Shown here piece by piece: positions 44,716 to 52,468 of a DNA stretch of 64,000 bases. Location: the NCBI RefSeq assembly GCF_013184805.1, contig NZ_JAATNG010000001.1:806001-870000 (forward strand). Direction: 5' to 3'. A model generated the notes under the pieces. It was not told the origin of the DNA. It searched no databases and saw nothing but the letters and a program-made list of their open reading frames with translations. Position numbers and translations under genes: made by a program. The stretch is from Pseudoruegeria sp. HB172150 (GTDB taxonomy: Bacteria; Pseudomonadota; Alphaproteobacteria; Rhodobacterales; Rhodobacteraceae). Position 1 is the first letter of the stretch, and every line of letters begins with the position of its first letter.

Positions 44716-46131
44716 TCATGTCTTTCCGGCCCGCAGGTCGGCGGCAGCCCGGTCAAGGGAATCGGTCAGGATGCTGACGATGTTGTCGATGTCCGACCGT
44801 TCCACGATCAGCGGTGGCGACAGGATGCAAAGGTTTTCATAGGGCCGGACGAGCAGGCCCGCTTCTTGGCAATAGGCGTCCACCCGCTGCGCCAATGCCA
44901 TGTTCGCGGCATTGGGCCCGGCTTCGCCACCGGTCCAGCACTCTACACAGGCCATCAGATGGTCCCCGCGCACGGTATAAACGATTGGAGAGTCCAGCAG
45001 TTCCCGTAGCCGTTCGATGAAATAAGGGCCAACCTCGCGAACATGGCCGCAGATATTCTCGCGCTGCATTAGCTCGATATTCGCAATCGCGGTGGCACAG
45101 GCGACGGGGTGGCCGGAATAAGTGAATCCGTTGGAAAACACCGGCTTGTGCGCAGGGGCCGCCTCCGACATGGCGTCGGCGATCCGGTCCGAGATCAGCA
45201 CCGCGCCCAAAGGCTGATAGCCCGAGGTGATCCCTTTGGCGGTCACGATCATGTCGGGCACGAAACCGAACCGGGCCTCTGTGGCGAAGAAATGTCCGAG
45301 ACGGCCGAACCCCGTCACGACCTCGTCTGACACGTAAAGAATGTCGTGCTTCCGGCACAGTTCGAACGTGGCCTTCTGATAACCTTCCGGCGGCGTCAGT
45401 ACGCCGCCAGAGGCAAGGATCGGCTCGGCTACAAAGCAGGCTACATTGTTCGCGCCGATACGGGCGATTTCCGCCTCCATTTCGGCAAGCAACTGCTCCA
45501 GCCGCGTCTCGGCACTGATCTGACTGCGGTCCGGGTCATGGCCGGGGCTGGACAGATGGTGGACGAACTCACTTTCGTATTGGAAATGCGTCCGGTCTGC
45601 CGCTTTGCCCGAAAGCGACGCGGCCAGATAGGTGCTGCCGTGATAGGCGTTGCGCCGCGACAGCACATGACGTTTCTCCGGCCGCCCCTGAGCGGCAAAA
45701 TAGTAATGTGCGATGCGCACCGCCGAGTCGTTCGCGGTGGAGCCGCAGGTCGTAAAATGCACGCGGTTCAGATCGCCGGGCGACAACTCGGCCAGCATCT
45801 CCGCCAGACGCGCAGCAGGCTCGCTAGAGACGTCGCCAAACGGCGTATAATAGGCCATGCGTCGTGCCTGGTCGGCCATCGCCTCGACCAGTTCCTCACG
45901 ACCGTAGCCAACGGTCATGCACCACATGCCGCCGATCGCATCCAGATAGGTCTTCCCGTCCGCGTCGCGCACCCGTGCGCCTTTCGCGTCTCGTACAACC
46001 AGCGCGCCGTCATCTCCGAGCGAACTCAGATCGGCCCACGGATGCAGGACGTGCCGAGCATCGGCTTCGGACAGGGTCCGGGAATTCTGAAGCTCGCCTT
46101 TTGCGTGGTTGGCTTCGACAATCGTATCCAT
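44716..46131 (-). CDS. Class III (omega) aminotransferase
   Basis: The 471-residue protein is a complete fold-type I class III aminotransferase: GMWCMTVGYGREELVEA, FTTCGSTANDSAVRIAHYY, RRNAYHGSTYLAASLSG, FVAEPILASGGV, YVSDEVVTGFGR and the PLP lysine K299 in TAKGITSGYQPLGA. Such enzymes act on terminal amines with pyruvate or 2-oxoglutarate as acceptor. As first gene of an operon with a decarboxylase and an MmtN-like methyltransferase, it may convert DMSP-amine (3-dimethylsulfoniopropylamine) to DMSP-aldehyde. GGGAGG upstream at about 46142-46147 is its ribosome site. Confidence 0.87.
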   Translation of the reverse strand: MDTIVEANHAKGELQNSRTLSEADARHVLHPWADLSSLGDDGALVVRDAKGARVRDADGKTYLDAIGGMWCMTVGYGREELVEAMADQARRMAYYTPFGDVSSEPAARLAEMLAELSPGDLNRVHFTTCGSTANDSAVRIAHYYFAAQGRPEKRHVLSRRNAYHGSTYLAASLSGKAADRTHFQYESEFVHHLSSPGHDPDRSQISAETRLEQLLAEMEAEIARIGANNVACFVAEPILASGGVLTPPEGYQKATFELCRKHDILYVSDEVVTGFGRLGHFFATEARFGFVPDMIVTAKGITSGYQPLGAVLISDRIADAMSEAAPAHKPVFSNGFTYSGHPVACATAIANIELMQRENICGHVREVGPYFIERLRELLDSPIVYTVRGDHLMACVECWTGGEAGPNAANMALAQRVDAYCQEAGLLVRPYENLCILSPPLIVERSDIDNIVSILTDSLDRAAADLRAGKT

Positions 46132-46823
46132 CAGGCCTGCGCCTCCCTTTTTCGCTCATCTTGCATGCAAAGCCGACTCGCGACCCGGAAGAGGCCGGCG
46201 TGACATGCAACTGGGTCGTCTCAGGGCCCACCCGGAACTCCCCGGCTGGGACGCGGTCTAACAACGAACCACCAGCTTTTTTGACATTCGCCGCGCCGTA
46301 GGTCGGCACAGGCGCTCCGGGCTCGGAGGTCATTCAGTGCTCGGGATCTTCCCAAGCAACGTGTGCCGGCATTGTTAACCGCGCACCGGCGCAACCCCAA
46401 GGCCTCCAGAAAAAAAGTATCGGAATCCCGATATTTAACGTTCTGGTCAGGACTAATGCACCATGTTCGGGCAGGTGGCTCAGATAGCGGGCAGCTTTAC
46501 GAAGCGATTGCCTGTTTTGGCTGCGAAGAAATGGCTGCTGCTTCAACAGCTAATGGTGCCTGGCCGCATGACGTGTCGATGCGGCGCCTTGCGGATGCGC
46601 TGATTGCGATGGAACCAGCCGGGTTCGAACGATGGCACACCCATTGGCGCTGTGAGGTTTTTTGCGGGTGCAGATTAGGTTGGTGTTGATCTTGCCTGCG
46701 AGATTGGAACGTCAAGCAACCTCTTTCCGAAGCCATCGTCGCGTTGCAACCGGCGCAGGTCTCGCCCCGGTATTCAATTCGGATCTTTCGGACTCCACTC
46801 GCCAGGGTACCATATCGGTCGAT
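46132..46823. other. Non-coding gap between DMSP-like operon and EPS locus
   Basis: These 692 bp contain no frame that I can support. Their left part should hold the promoter of the aminotransferase operon. The right part lies after the end of the glycosyltransferase gene. An open frame at 46363-46689 lacks a ribosome site and resembles nothing known. Composition is mixed and lower in G+C than the neighbours, as in decayed sequence. Confidence 0.55.
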
Positions 46824-47837
46824 CTAACTAGTTGCATCGGCCACTCGCCCCGAAATGCTCAGATTCGGAAGTGTCTTGAAAAGCAACTGTCGCCACTGAA
46901 CAGCCAGACCTGGATGCAAGGGCCCGACTTCGTGAATTACTTCGGTCGGCTGTGACTCCTTACATGTGTCCATGAGTGCTTTCCTCAGGTTTTCGATAGT
47001 AGGGGCGCCGAAGTAATGTGCACCAGTCGCAACATGATCCATTAGTCCGTCAACGCCCGAAACCATGACGGTTCTACCGGCTGCAAGGGCTTCCGCGGCG
47101 ACGAGACCGTAGGGTTCCCAGCGCGACGGCATCACAATTGCATCACAGGACCCGTAGGCTTCGCATGGGTCTGCGACAAAGCCCTCGAACCGAATTCGCG
47201 GGTCATCGCCGGCCAGGCGTTCAAGTGTTTCGCGCTCCGGTCCGTCACCGAAGATGCGCAGGCGCAGATCTTTGCCCTCCAGCTCGCGGAAGGCACGTAT
47301 CAGCGGCCCAAAGCCCTTCTGGCGATCCAGCCGGCCGATCGCGCCGATGGTGCGGATGGGGCCGGACGGGCGCGGCAGCGCGCGGAGCCGGGTCAGGTCG
47401 ACCTGCGGCTGGATGACGGAAAGGACGTCATTTTGGACGAGGTCACGCTGCAGCAGCCAGTTTGCCTGGGCATGGCTTACCGCCACGACCCGCTCGAATA
47501 GCGCATATGCCGTTCGCAGCAATGTATGGAAGCGTCGCCGCGCCTTGACGTTCGCAGTAACGAAACCCGCCGAATAGCTGTGTTCGACATGGATCAGGGG
47601 AATACCGGAATGGCGCGCCCTTAGCGACATGAGGCCGGGCAGACCACGCCAGGAAATCGCAAGGTGCGAGACGATCACGTCGGCCTCGACCGCAACGCGC
47701 GCGGGCCGGTTGCGAGGTACGACGACGATCTGGTGGTGTGCGAGTTCCGCCATGCCGGGATCGCTGGCCAGGAAATCGAGGTAACGGGTTACCCCGCCCG
47801 GGTTGGTGTCATCGACGAGATGGGCGATGCGAAGCAT
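46824..47837 (-). CDS. GT-B glycosyltransferase (GT4 type)
   Basis: The 337-residue protein has a GT-B pattern: IAHLVDDTNPGGVTRYLDFL at the N-terminus, VVAVSHAQANWLLQ, then the C-terminal donor half with GAIGRLDRQKGFGPLIRAF, RIFGDGPERETLERLA and the E-x7-E motif region PSRWEPYGLVAAEALAAGR. It should add a sugar to the lipid-linked repeat unit on the inner face of the cytoplasmic membrane. It is the last gene of a four-gene minus-strand unit that starts with the flippase. Confidence 0.88.
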   Translation of the reverse strand: MLRIAHLVDDTNPGGVTRYLDFLASDPGMAELAHHQIVVVPRNRPARVAVEADVIVSHLAISWRGLPGLMSLRARHSGIPLIHVEHSYSAGFVTANVKARRRFHTLLRTAYALFERVVAVSHAQANWLLQRDLVQNDVLSVIQPQVDLTRLRALPRPSGPIRTIGAIGRLDRQKGFGPLIRAFRELEGKDLRLRIFGDGPERETLERLAGDDPRIRFEGFVADPCEAYGSCDAIVMPSRWEPYGLVAAEALAAGRTVMVSGVDGLMDHVATGAHYFGAPTIENLRKALMDTCKESQPTEVIHEVGPLHPGLAVQWRQLLFKTLPNLSISGRVADATS

Positions 47838-47859
47838 GGTCAGATCCTCTTTCTAGGTT

Positions 47860-48843
47860 TCAGGATTGCTGGCGGGATTTCAGGCGCGACTGCATGACAC
47901 GGGCGCCGCCGTGTCCGAGCAGGGCCAGCGCAAGCGATGCGGCCAGCGTGGTCAGGGTCTTGCCCGGTTCTTCGAGCAGTGGACGGCGGGAGGTGGCGAG
48001 CGACGCCCGGATCATCCGGCTTGCCGCCGCACCGTCGCCGGAACTGAACGCCCGGCGCGCCAGATAGCGCAGCTGATAGGCGCGGGCGGCGGCGGCATGA
48101 CGGACGAAGAATTCGGGTGCGAGAGGCTCCAGTTTCCCGGCAATCCGTTCCCACGATTCAAGCTGCTTCCGCAGCCCCGCCGATAGGCCACCCGGTGCTA
48201 TGCGATACCGGGTCAACAGACCCGGAATGCCCTCGATCTCCCAGTCCGTTGTCAGGGCCAGGCGAAGCCAGCACTCGATGTCCTCGGACTGGCGGAAGGT
48301 CTCATCGAACCACCAGTCACGCAGGGTTTCATGCGCCGGGCGCCACGCGATGGCATCGAGCGCCGCGCGGCGGAAAACCGGCGCAGAGCCGTTGCCGACC
48401 GGGTTGCGTAGAAACACATGCGCGGCGGTCACGTTCTTCAGGCGGGGGCGCTGGGCGATCTTCAGCGGCCGGCCCGACATGTCGATCAGTTCAGAACCGG
48501 AATAGCTGAGCCCGACATGTGGATTGGCCTCAAGATGCGCGATATGCGCGGCAAGCTTGGTCGGTCGCCAAAGGTCGTCGGCGTCGCAGAATCCGATGTA
48601 TTCGCCGCGCGCCGCAGCGATCCCGCCGTTGCGGGCCCCGGCAAGGCCGCGGTTCGGCTGCTGGATGACGCGGATGCGCGGGTCTCCGAAACTGCGGGCG
48701 ACCGCGACGGTCCGGTCGGTCGAGCCGTCGTCGACCACGACCACCTCTAAATCCGTGAAGGTCTGGCCAAGCAGGCTGTGCAGCGTTTCACGCAGGGTTT
48801 TGGCGACATTGTAGGCGGGAACGATAATGCTGGCACGGGGCAT
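47860..48843 (-). CDS. Family 2 glycosyltransferase A
   Basis: A 327-residue GT-A enzyme with SIIVPAYNVAKTLRETLHSLLGQTFTDLEVVVVDDGSTDRT, QQPNRGLAGARNGGIAAARGEYIGFCDADDLW (the DxD metal site) and a C-terminal region similar to the neighbour at 48856-49767. An AAAGGA site precedes ATG at 48843. The two GT2 genes appear to be old duplicates. It should extend the exopolysaccharide repeat; the sugar cannot be told. Confidence 0.9.
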   Translation of the reverse strand: MPRASIIVPAYNVAKTLRETLHSLLGQTFTDLEVVVVDDGSTDRTVAVARSFGDPRIRVIQQPNRGLAGARNGGIAAARGEYIGFCDADDLWRPTKLAAHIAHLEANPHVGLSYSGSELIDMSGRPLKIAQRPRLKNVTAAHVFLRNPVGNGSAPVFRRAALDAIAWRPAHETLRDWWFDETFRQSEDIECWLRLALTTDWEIEGIPGLLTRYRIAPGGLSAGLRKQLESWERIAGKLEPLAPEFFVRHAAAARAYQLRYLARRAFSSGDGAAASRMIRASLATSRRPLLEEPGKTLTTLAASLALALLGHGGARVMQSRLKSRQQS

Positions 48844-48855
48844 GGATGGATCCTT

Positions 48856-49767
48856 TCAGGCAGCGAAGAGGCGGCGGCGGAACTGGCGGGGCAGCAATGG
48901 CGCGACGAGTGCGCCGGTCAGTGTCAGTCCGCCGCGGCGAAGGTCGGAAAGAAAGCCGCGCGGGCTGGTGGCAAGCCCGGACAGCGCAAGGCGCAATGCC
49001 TCGGCCCGAGGCGCATCCACCCGGAGCGCGCGACGGGAGAGATACCGCAGGTGGATGGCCTCGGCCCGGGCATCGGGCTGGTGCCCGAAACGCGCCGCGG
49101 TAGCGAGTGCGGCCTCCCGGCCCTTCCGCATCGCCGAAAGGTCAGAGGAGAGGCCGGTTGGGCTGGTGCGGTAGCTTACCAGGAGTTTGTCGATGCCCGT
49201 GACGCTGGCCCCTTGCCCAGTCAGCCGGATCAGCCATTCGAGATCCTCGTTGTGAACGAGTGTCTCGTCGAAGCCCCCGGTCGAAAGGAAGGCGTCGCGG
49301 CGCACGGCGAGGTTCGACATCGTGCAGACCGGGTTCTCGCCAAGCAGCATCGCGATGGTCAACGGTTCCGGTGGAACGGTGGATTGCGTGCGTGCGCGTT
49401 GCCCGTCGAAAAAGGCGATGGCTCCATAGGTGGCATCGGCGCCGCCACGAATGGCCGTGTCGATCTCGGCCAGCTTGGACGGCATCCACAGATCGTCCGC
49501 GTCGCAGAAGGCGATGATGTCCCCCTGTGCCTGCGACACGCCGAAGTTACGGGCCGCGCTCGGGCCCTTTCCGGGGTTCCGGAGCAAACGGATGCGCGCG
49601 TCGCGAGACAGCAGCATTGCCGCCAGCGCGCGGGATCCATCGGTCGAGCCGTCGTCGACCAACAGGCACTCCCAGTCCTCGAACGTTTGCGATCTCAGGC
49701 TCAGGACCGTCGCCGCTAGTGTATGCACGGCGTTGAAAAACGGGACGATGATCGAAATGCGGGGCAT
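48856..49767 (-). CDS. Family 2 glycosyltransferase B
   Basis: ATG at 49767 is chosen over TTG at 49776, because it lies 1 bp after the flippase stop. The 303-residue protein shows ISIIVPFFNAVHTLAATVLSLRSQTFEDWECLLVDDGSTDGS and NFGVSQAQGDIIAFCDADDLW with the DxD site. The C-terminal third (RALRVDAPRAEALRLALSGLATSPRGF) resembles that of glycosyltransferase A, supporting duplication. Confidence 0.9.
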   Translation of the reverse strand: MPRISIIVPFFNAVHTLAATVLSLRSQTFEDWECLLVDDGSTDGSRALAAMLLSRDARIRLLRNPGKGPSAARNFGVSQAQGDIIAFCDADDLWMPSKLAEIDTAIRGGADATYGAIAFFDGQRARTQSTVPPEPLTIAMLLGENPVCTMSNLAVRRDAFLSTGGFDETLVHNEDLEWLIRLTGQGASVTGIDKLLVSYRTSPTGLSSDLSAMRKGREAALATAARFGHQPDARAEAIHLRYLSRRALRVDAPRAEALRLALSGLATSPRGFLSDLRRGGLTLTGALVAPLLPRQFRRRLFAA

Positions 49768-49768
49768 G

Positions 49769-51004
49769 TCAGGCAACTTTCGGCAAGGAACAGCGGAGGG
49801 ATGGCAGCAGCACCGGCAGCGCGGCGCCGACCTGGATCAGGGTTGCGAGCACCAGATAGCCGGTGGCAATCGCGGTCAGACCGTGGGGCGCCATCAGCGC
49901 GGTATTGGCGGTCAGCGCGGCAGTCAGGCTGATGGTGACCCAGAATTCGACCTGCGGACGCTCATGGCTGCGCAGCCATTGCGCGACCGCGGACCAGATC
50001 ACCGCGGGGACTGCGGCAAGACAAAGGATCGAGACGACCTCGGCGATGCCGTCCCAACCCGCGCCGAACAGGATCGGCACGTAAAGCGGTGCGGCGAACG
50101 CCTGCAGGACGACGACCGGCGCGATCAGGGCAACGCTCAGGACGATTGCCTGGCGCAAGGCCGCGGCACGGTTTTCGGCGGAACAGAGATGCGGGAACAG
50201 AGCGGTGGCGAGCGCCTGCGAAAAAGACGTGGCGAGGCCGAGACCGGCATTGAACGCCATGAAGTAGAGCCCCAGCGTCTCGGCACCGAGCAGCAGGCCG
50301 ATCACCAGCTTGTCCGCCTGCAGGCGCAGCGCCTTGACGACCTCGACGCCCAGCACGGCCCATCCGTACCGGATGAAGGGTGCAATCGGCGCACGCGGGC
50401 CGGCGGTCGGTTGCCACGGATGCAGGCGGCGCATCGCGACGAGCCAGACCGGCGCGGCGAGGAGGCGCGGCAATATCAGCGCGACCGGCCCGGGCACCAG
50501 GACAGCCAGGATCGCCGAAAGCAGGTTGGCGCCGACGACCTGCCCGCCCGCAATGGCGGCAGTCTGCTTCATCTTGCCGTCCCGCATGGCGAGCGCGCAT
50601 TGCACGAGGCCCGCCGGCATGAACAGGTACTCGCCTGCCAGGATCGCGATCAGGGCGAAGAGCTGGGCATCGGCGGTAACGGCGAAGACCGCCGCCCCGA
50701 TTGCCAGCTGCAGTGTGAACAGCCCGATGCACCAGACCCAGAACAGCCGCCGTGCCGTGCGGCAGGTCGCTTCCAGCCTGTCCTCGGACGCGGCGATGAT
50801 CCGTTGGCCCACCCCGTTTTCGGTCAGGGCCTTCAGGATATCGGCGGCTGCCAGCGCGGCGGCGGCAACACCGATCGCGGCCACGTCCATCGTCCGCGCA
50901 ACCGCCACCACGACGACAAGCCGCGAAGCCTTTGCCGCCACTTCGGACAGGCAATAGGCAAGCAGGTTGCGCAGGAAGGGGACCGGGCGATGGACGTCTG
51001 GCAT
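49769..51004 (-). CDS. Oligosaccharide flippase (Wzx-like, MVF/MOP superfamily)
   Basis: From ATG at 51004 the product has 411 residues and about 12 membrane segments, with FLRNLLAYCLSEVAAKASRLVVVVAVARTM at the N-terminus and GWAVLGVEVVKALRLQADKLVIGLLLGAETLGLYFMAFNAGLG in the middle, typical of Wzx/RfbX-type exporters. It should flip the undecaprenyl-linked repeat unit to the periplasm. An ATG at 51040 is an alternative start. It is the first gene of the minus-strand unit and shares its promoter region with the outer-membrane export gene. Confidence 0.85.
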   Translation of the reverse strand: MPDVHRPVPFLRNLLAYCLSEVAAKASRLVVVVAVARTMDVAAIGVAAAALAAADILKALTENGVGQRIIAASEDRLEATCRTARRLFWVWCIGLFTLQLAIGAAVFAVTADAQLFALIAILAGEYLFMPAGLVQCALAMRDGKMKQTAAIAGGQVVGANLLSAILAVLVPGPVALILPRLLAAPVWLVAMRRLHPWQPTAGPRAPIAPFIRYGWAVLGVEVVKALRLQADKLVIGLLLGAETLGLYFMAFNAGLGLATSFSQALATALFPHLCSAENRAAALRQAIVLSVALIAPVVVLQAFAAPLYVPILFGAGWDGIAEVVSILCLAAVPAVIWSAVAQWLRSHERPQVEFWVTISLTAALTANTALMAPHGLTAIATGYLVLATLIQVGAALPVLLPSLRCSLPKVA

Positions 51005-51116
51005 GATCGGGTTCCGTGAGTTTGACTGCCGCGCTGGCATTGCCGGGCTTGTAATCCAGCCTGTTCAGCCGGTCGCGCACGCCACCGGACAGTTGGGTGG
51101 TGCGTTTGATATGCAA

Positions 51117-51134
51117 CCTATCCGATTGGATTAT
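51117..51134. promoter_or_regulatory. EPS box 1 (imperfect), wzx/wza divergent promoter
   Basis: CCTATCCGATTGGATTAT carries the left half CCTATCCG exactly and a GGAT core in the right half of the palindrome found at 58966-58983. It lies 113 bp from the flippase start and 87 bp from the Wza-like start. Confidence 0.6.
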
Positions 51135-51220
51135 CGGCCGATCCGGCCGAAGGGATGGACCGCGATCCACGCGGCGCGCTATTCCGGGTCAAAACAGAAA
51201 TCGAGCCCGGGGTACGAGTA

Positions 51221-52450
51221 ATGATTGCCCGCCGCCGCGACCTTACAGCCGGTTTAATGTCGGCGCTGATGGCCACGGCCTGCACCGCGCCGCGCGAGGC
51301 CGCGAACATCGAACCAGCCGCGACCGGAGGCGCCTATCAGGCGCAGTATCGGGACATCGACATGTCGCGGGACGCTGCCGCACCGATACTGGTCTCTCCG
51401 CGGATGAACGCCGCGAAATGCCGCCCCTATGGCGGAGACCGGCCAACCGGATCTAAGGCAAGCTTCGGTGGCTACCTGCCTGACGTGCTGCGCGGCGAAG
51501 TGCTCTCGCGCGGCGATCTGGTGCAACTGCTTCTGCCCGGCGACGACACGTTCTCCGGCGACTATGTCGTATCCCGCGACGGGACCCTGAAGCTGCCCTT
51601 CATCGCCCCGATACCCGCTCAAGGGAGAACGACCGAACAGGTTATCGCGGATGCGCGCGCTGCGCTGGTGTCCGGCGGTTACTACGGTTCAAGCCCCTCG
51701 GCCTCGTTGTTGGTCAAGGATTTCGCCCCGGTCCGCATCGCCGTGTCAGGCGCTGTGTTCGAACCGCAGACCGTCAACATCGGCGGCGTGCCCGGCGATC
51801 AGGTCGATACGCTGCGCCAGGTGGCGCTCGGCGCCTCGACTGAGGGCCGCAACCTCTCGGTCGCGCTGCGCAGTGCCGGCGGCATCCGCCCGGATGCCGA
51901 CCTCTCGGCGGTCCGGATCACACGGAACGGCACGACCTACACGCTGGATCTGCGCGGTTCGCTGCAGGGGTTCCGGTCCGAGGACCCATTGCTGATCACC
52001 GGCGATCTGATCCACTTACCATCGCGCCAGTGCTTCCAGGACGACCTGATGGTGCCCGGTCCGATCAGCCCGCCGGGGATATCGCTCTATCTGTCTAACC
52101 TGACGGTTCCGGCAACGGGCAATGCGCCGTCCGCCATCGGCCAGACCGTGCGCGAAGTCCCCTACGGCACCCGCTTCCTGCAGGCGGTCGTCGATGCGAA
52201 TTGCGTTGGCGGCGCGCGCGCGACAAGTGCCGACCGCTCTGCGGCGTTGTTCTCGCGCAACCCGATAACCGGCGTATCGGTTGTGATCGAACGCAAGGTG
52301 GAAACCATGCGCCAGCGGGCCGACCGCGACGACTACGATCCGTACTTGCTACCGGGCGATGCGATCGCATGTTATGACAGTAGCGTTACGAACGTTGCCG
52401 AGATCGGGCGGATTATCGGCCTTGCCGGATTGATTGCCGCTATCCCGTGA
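51221..52450 (+). CDS. Polysaccharide export outer-membrane lipoprotein (Wza-like)
   Basis: ATG at 51221 opens 409 residues starting with a lipoprotein signal (GLMSALMATAC, likely lipidated Cys21). The Poly_export domain follows: VLSRGDLVQLLLPGDDTFSGDYVVSRDGTLKLPFI, then a SLBB-like segment VRIAVSGAVFEPQTVNIGG. It should form the outer-membrane channel for the exopolysaccharide, working with the Wzz/Wzc-type protein at 59075-60550. It is divergent from the flippase gene. The missing C-terminal amphipathic helix of E. coli Wza is not obvious here, as in many alphaproteobacterial relatives. Confidence 0.85.
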   Translation: MIARRRDLTAGLMSALMATACTAPREAANIEPAATGGAYQAQYRDIDMSRDAAAPILVSPRMNAAKCRPYGGDRPTGSKASFGGYLPDVLRGEVLSRGDLVQLLLPGDDTFSGDYVVSRDGTLKLPFIAPIPAQGRTTEQVIADARAALVSGGYYGSSPSASLLVKDFAPVRIAVSGAVFEPQTVNIGGVPGDQVDTLRQVALGASTEGRNLSVALRSAGGIRPDADLSAVRITRNGTTYTLDLRGSLQGFRSEDPLLITGDLIHLPSRQCFQDDLMVPGPISPPGISLYLSNLTVPATGNAPSAIGQTVREVPYGTRFLQAVVDANCVGGARATSADRSAALFSRNPITGVSVVIERKVETMRQRADRDDYDPYLLPGDAIACYDSSVTNVAEIGRIIGLAGLIAAIP

Positions 52451-52468
52451 AGGAGCAGCAGGCGACGC

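Noticed and set aside
46132-46300. Possible SAM-II/SAM-V-like riboswitch before the aminotransferase operon
   Set aside because: An AAAAAGGG stretch lies just before the ribosome site on the minus strand, as in some SAM riboswitches, but I could not form the required helices and pseudoknot by eye. A covariance-model scan would be decisive.
46363-46689. 108-codon open frame in the 46.1-46.8 kb gap
   Set aside because: No ribosome site and no recognisable domain; cysteine- and tryptophan-rich product of random appearance.
49430-51019. 529-codon plus-strand frame across the flippase and glycosyltransferase genes
   Set aside because: Antisense to two genes with clear motifs; composition (many Arg, Gln, Asp, Gly) typical of a shadow frame.
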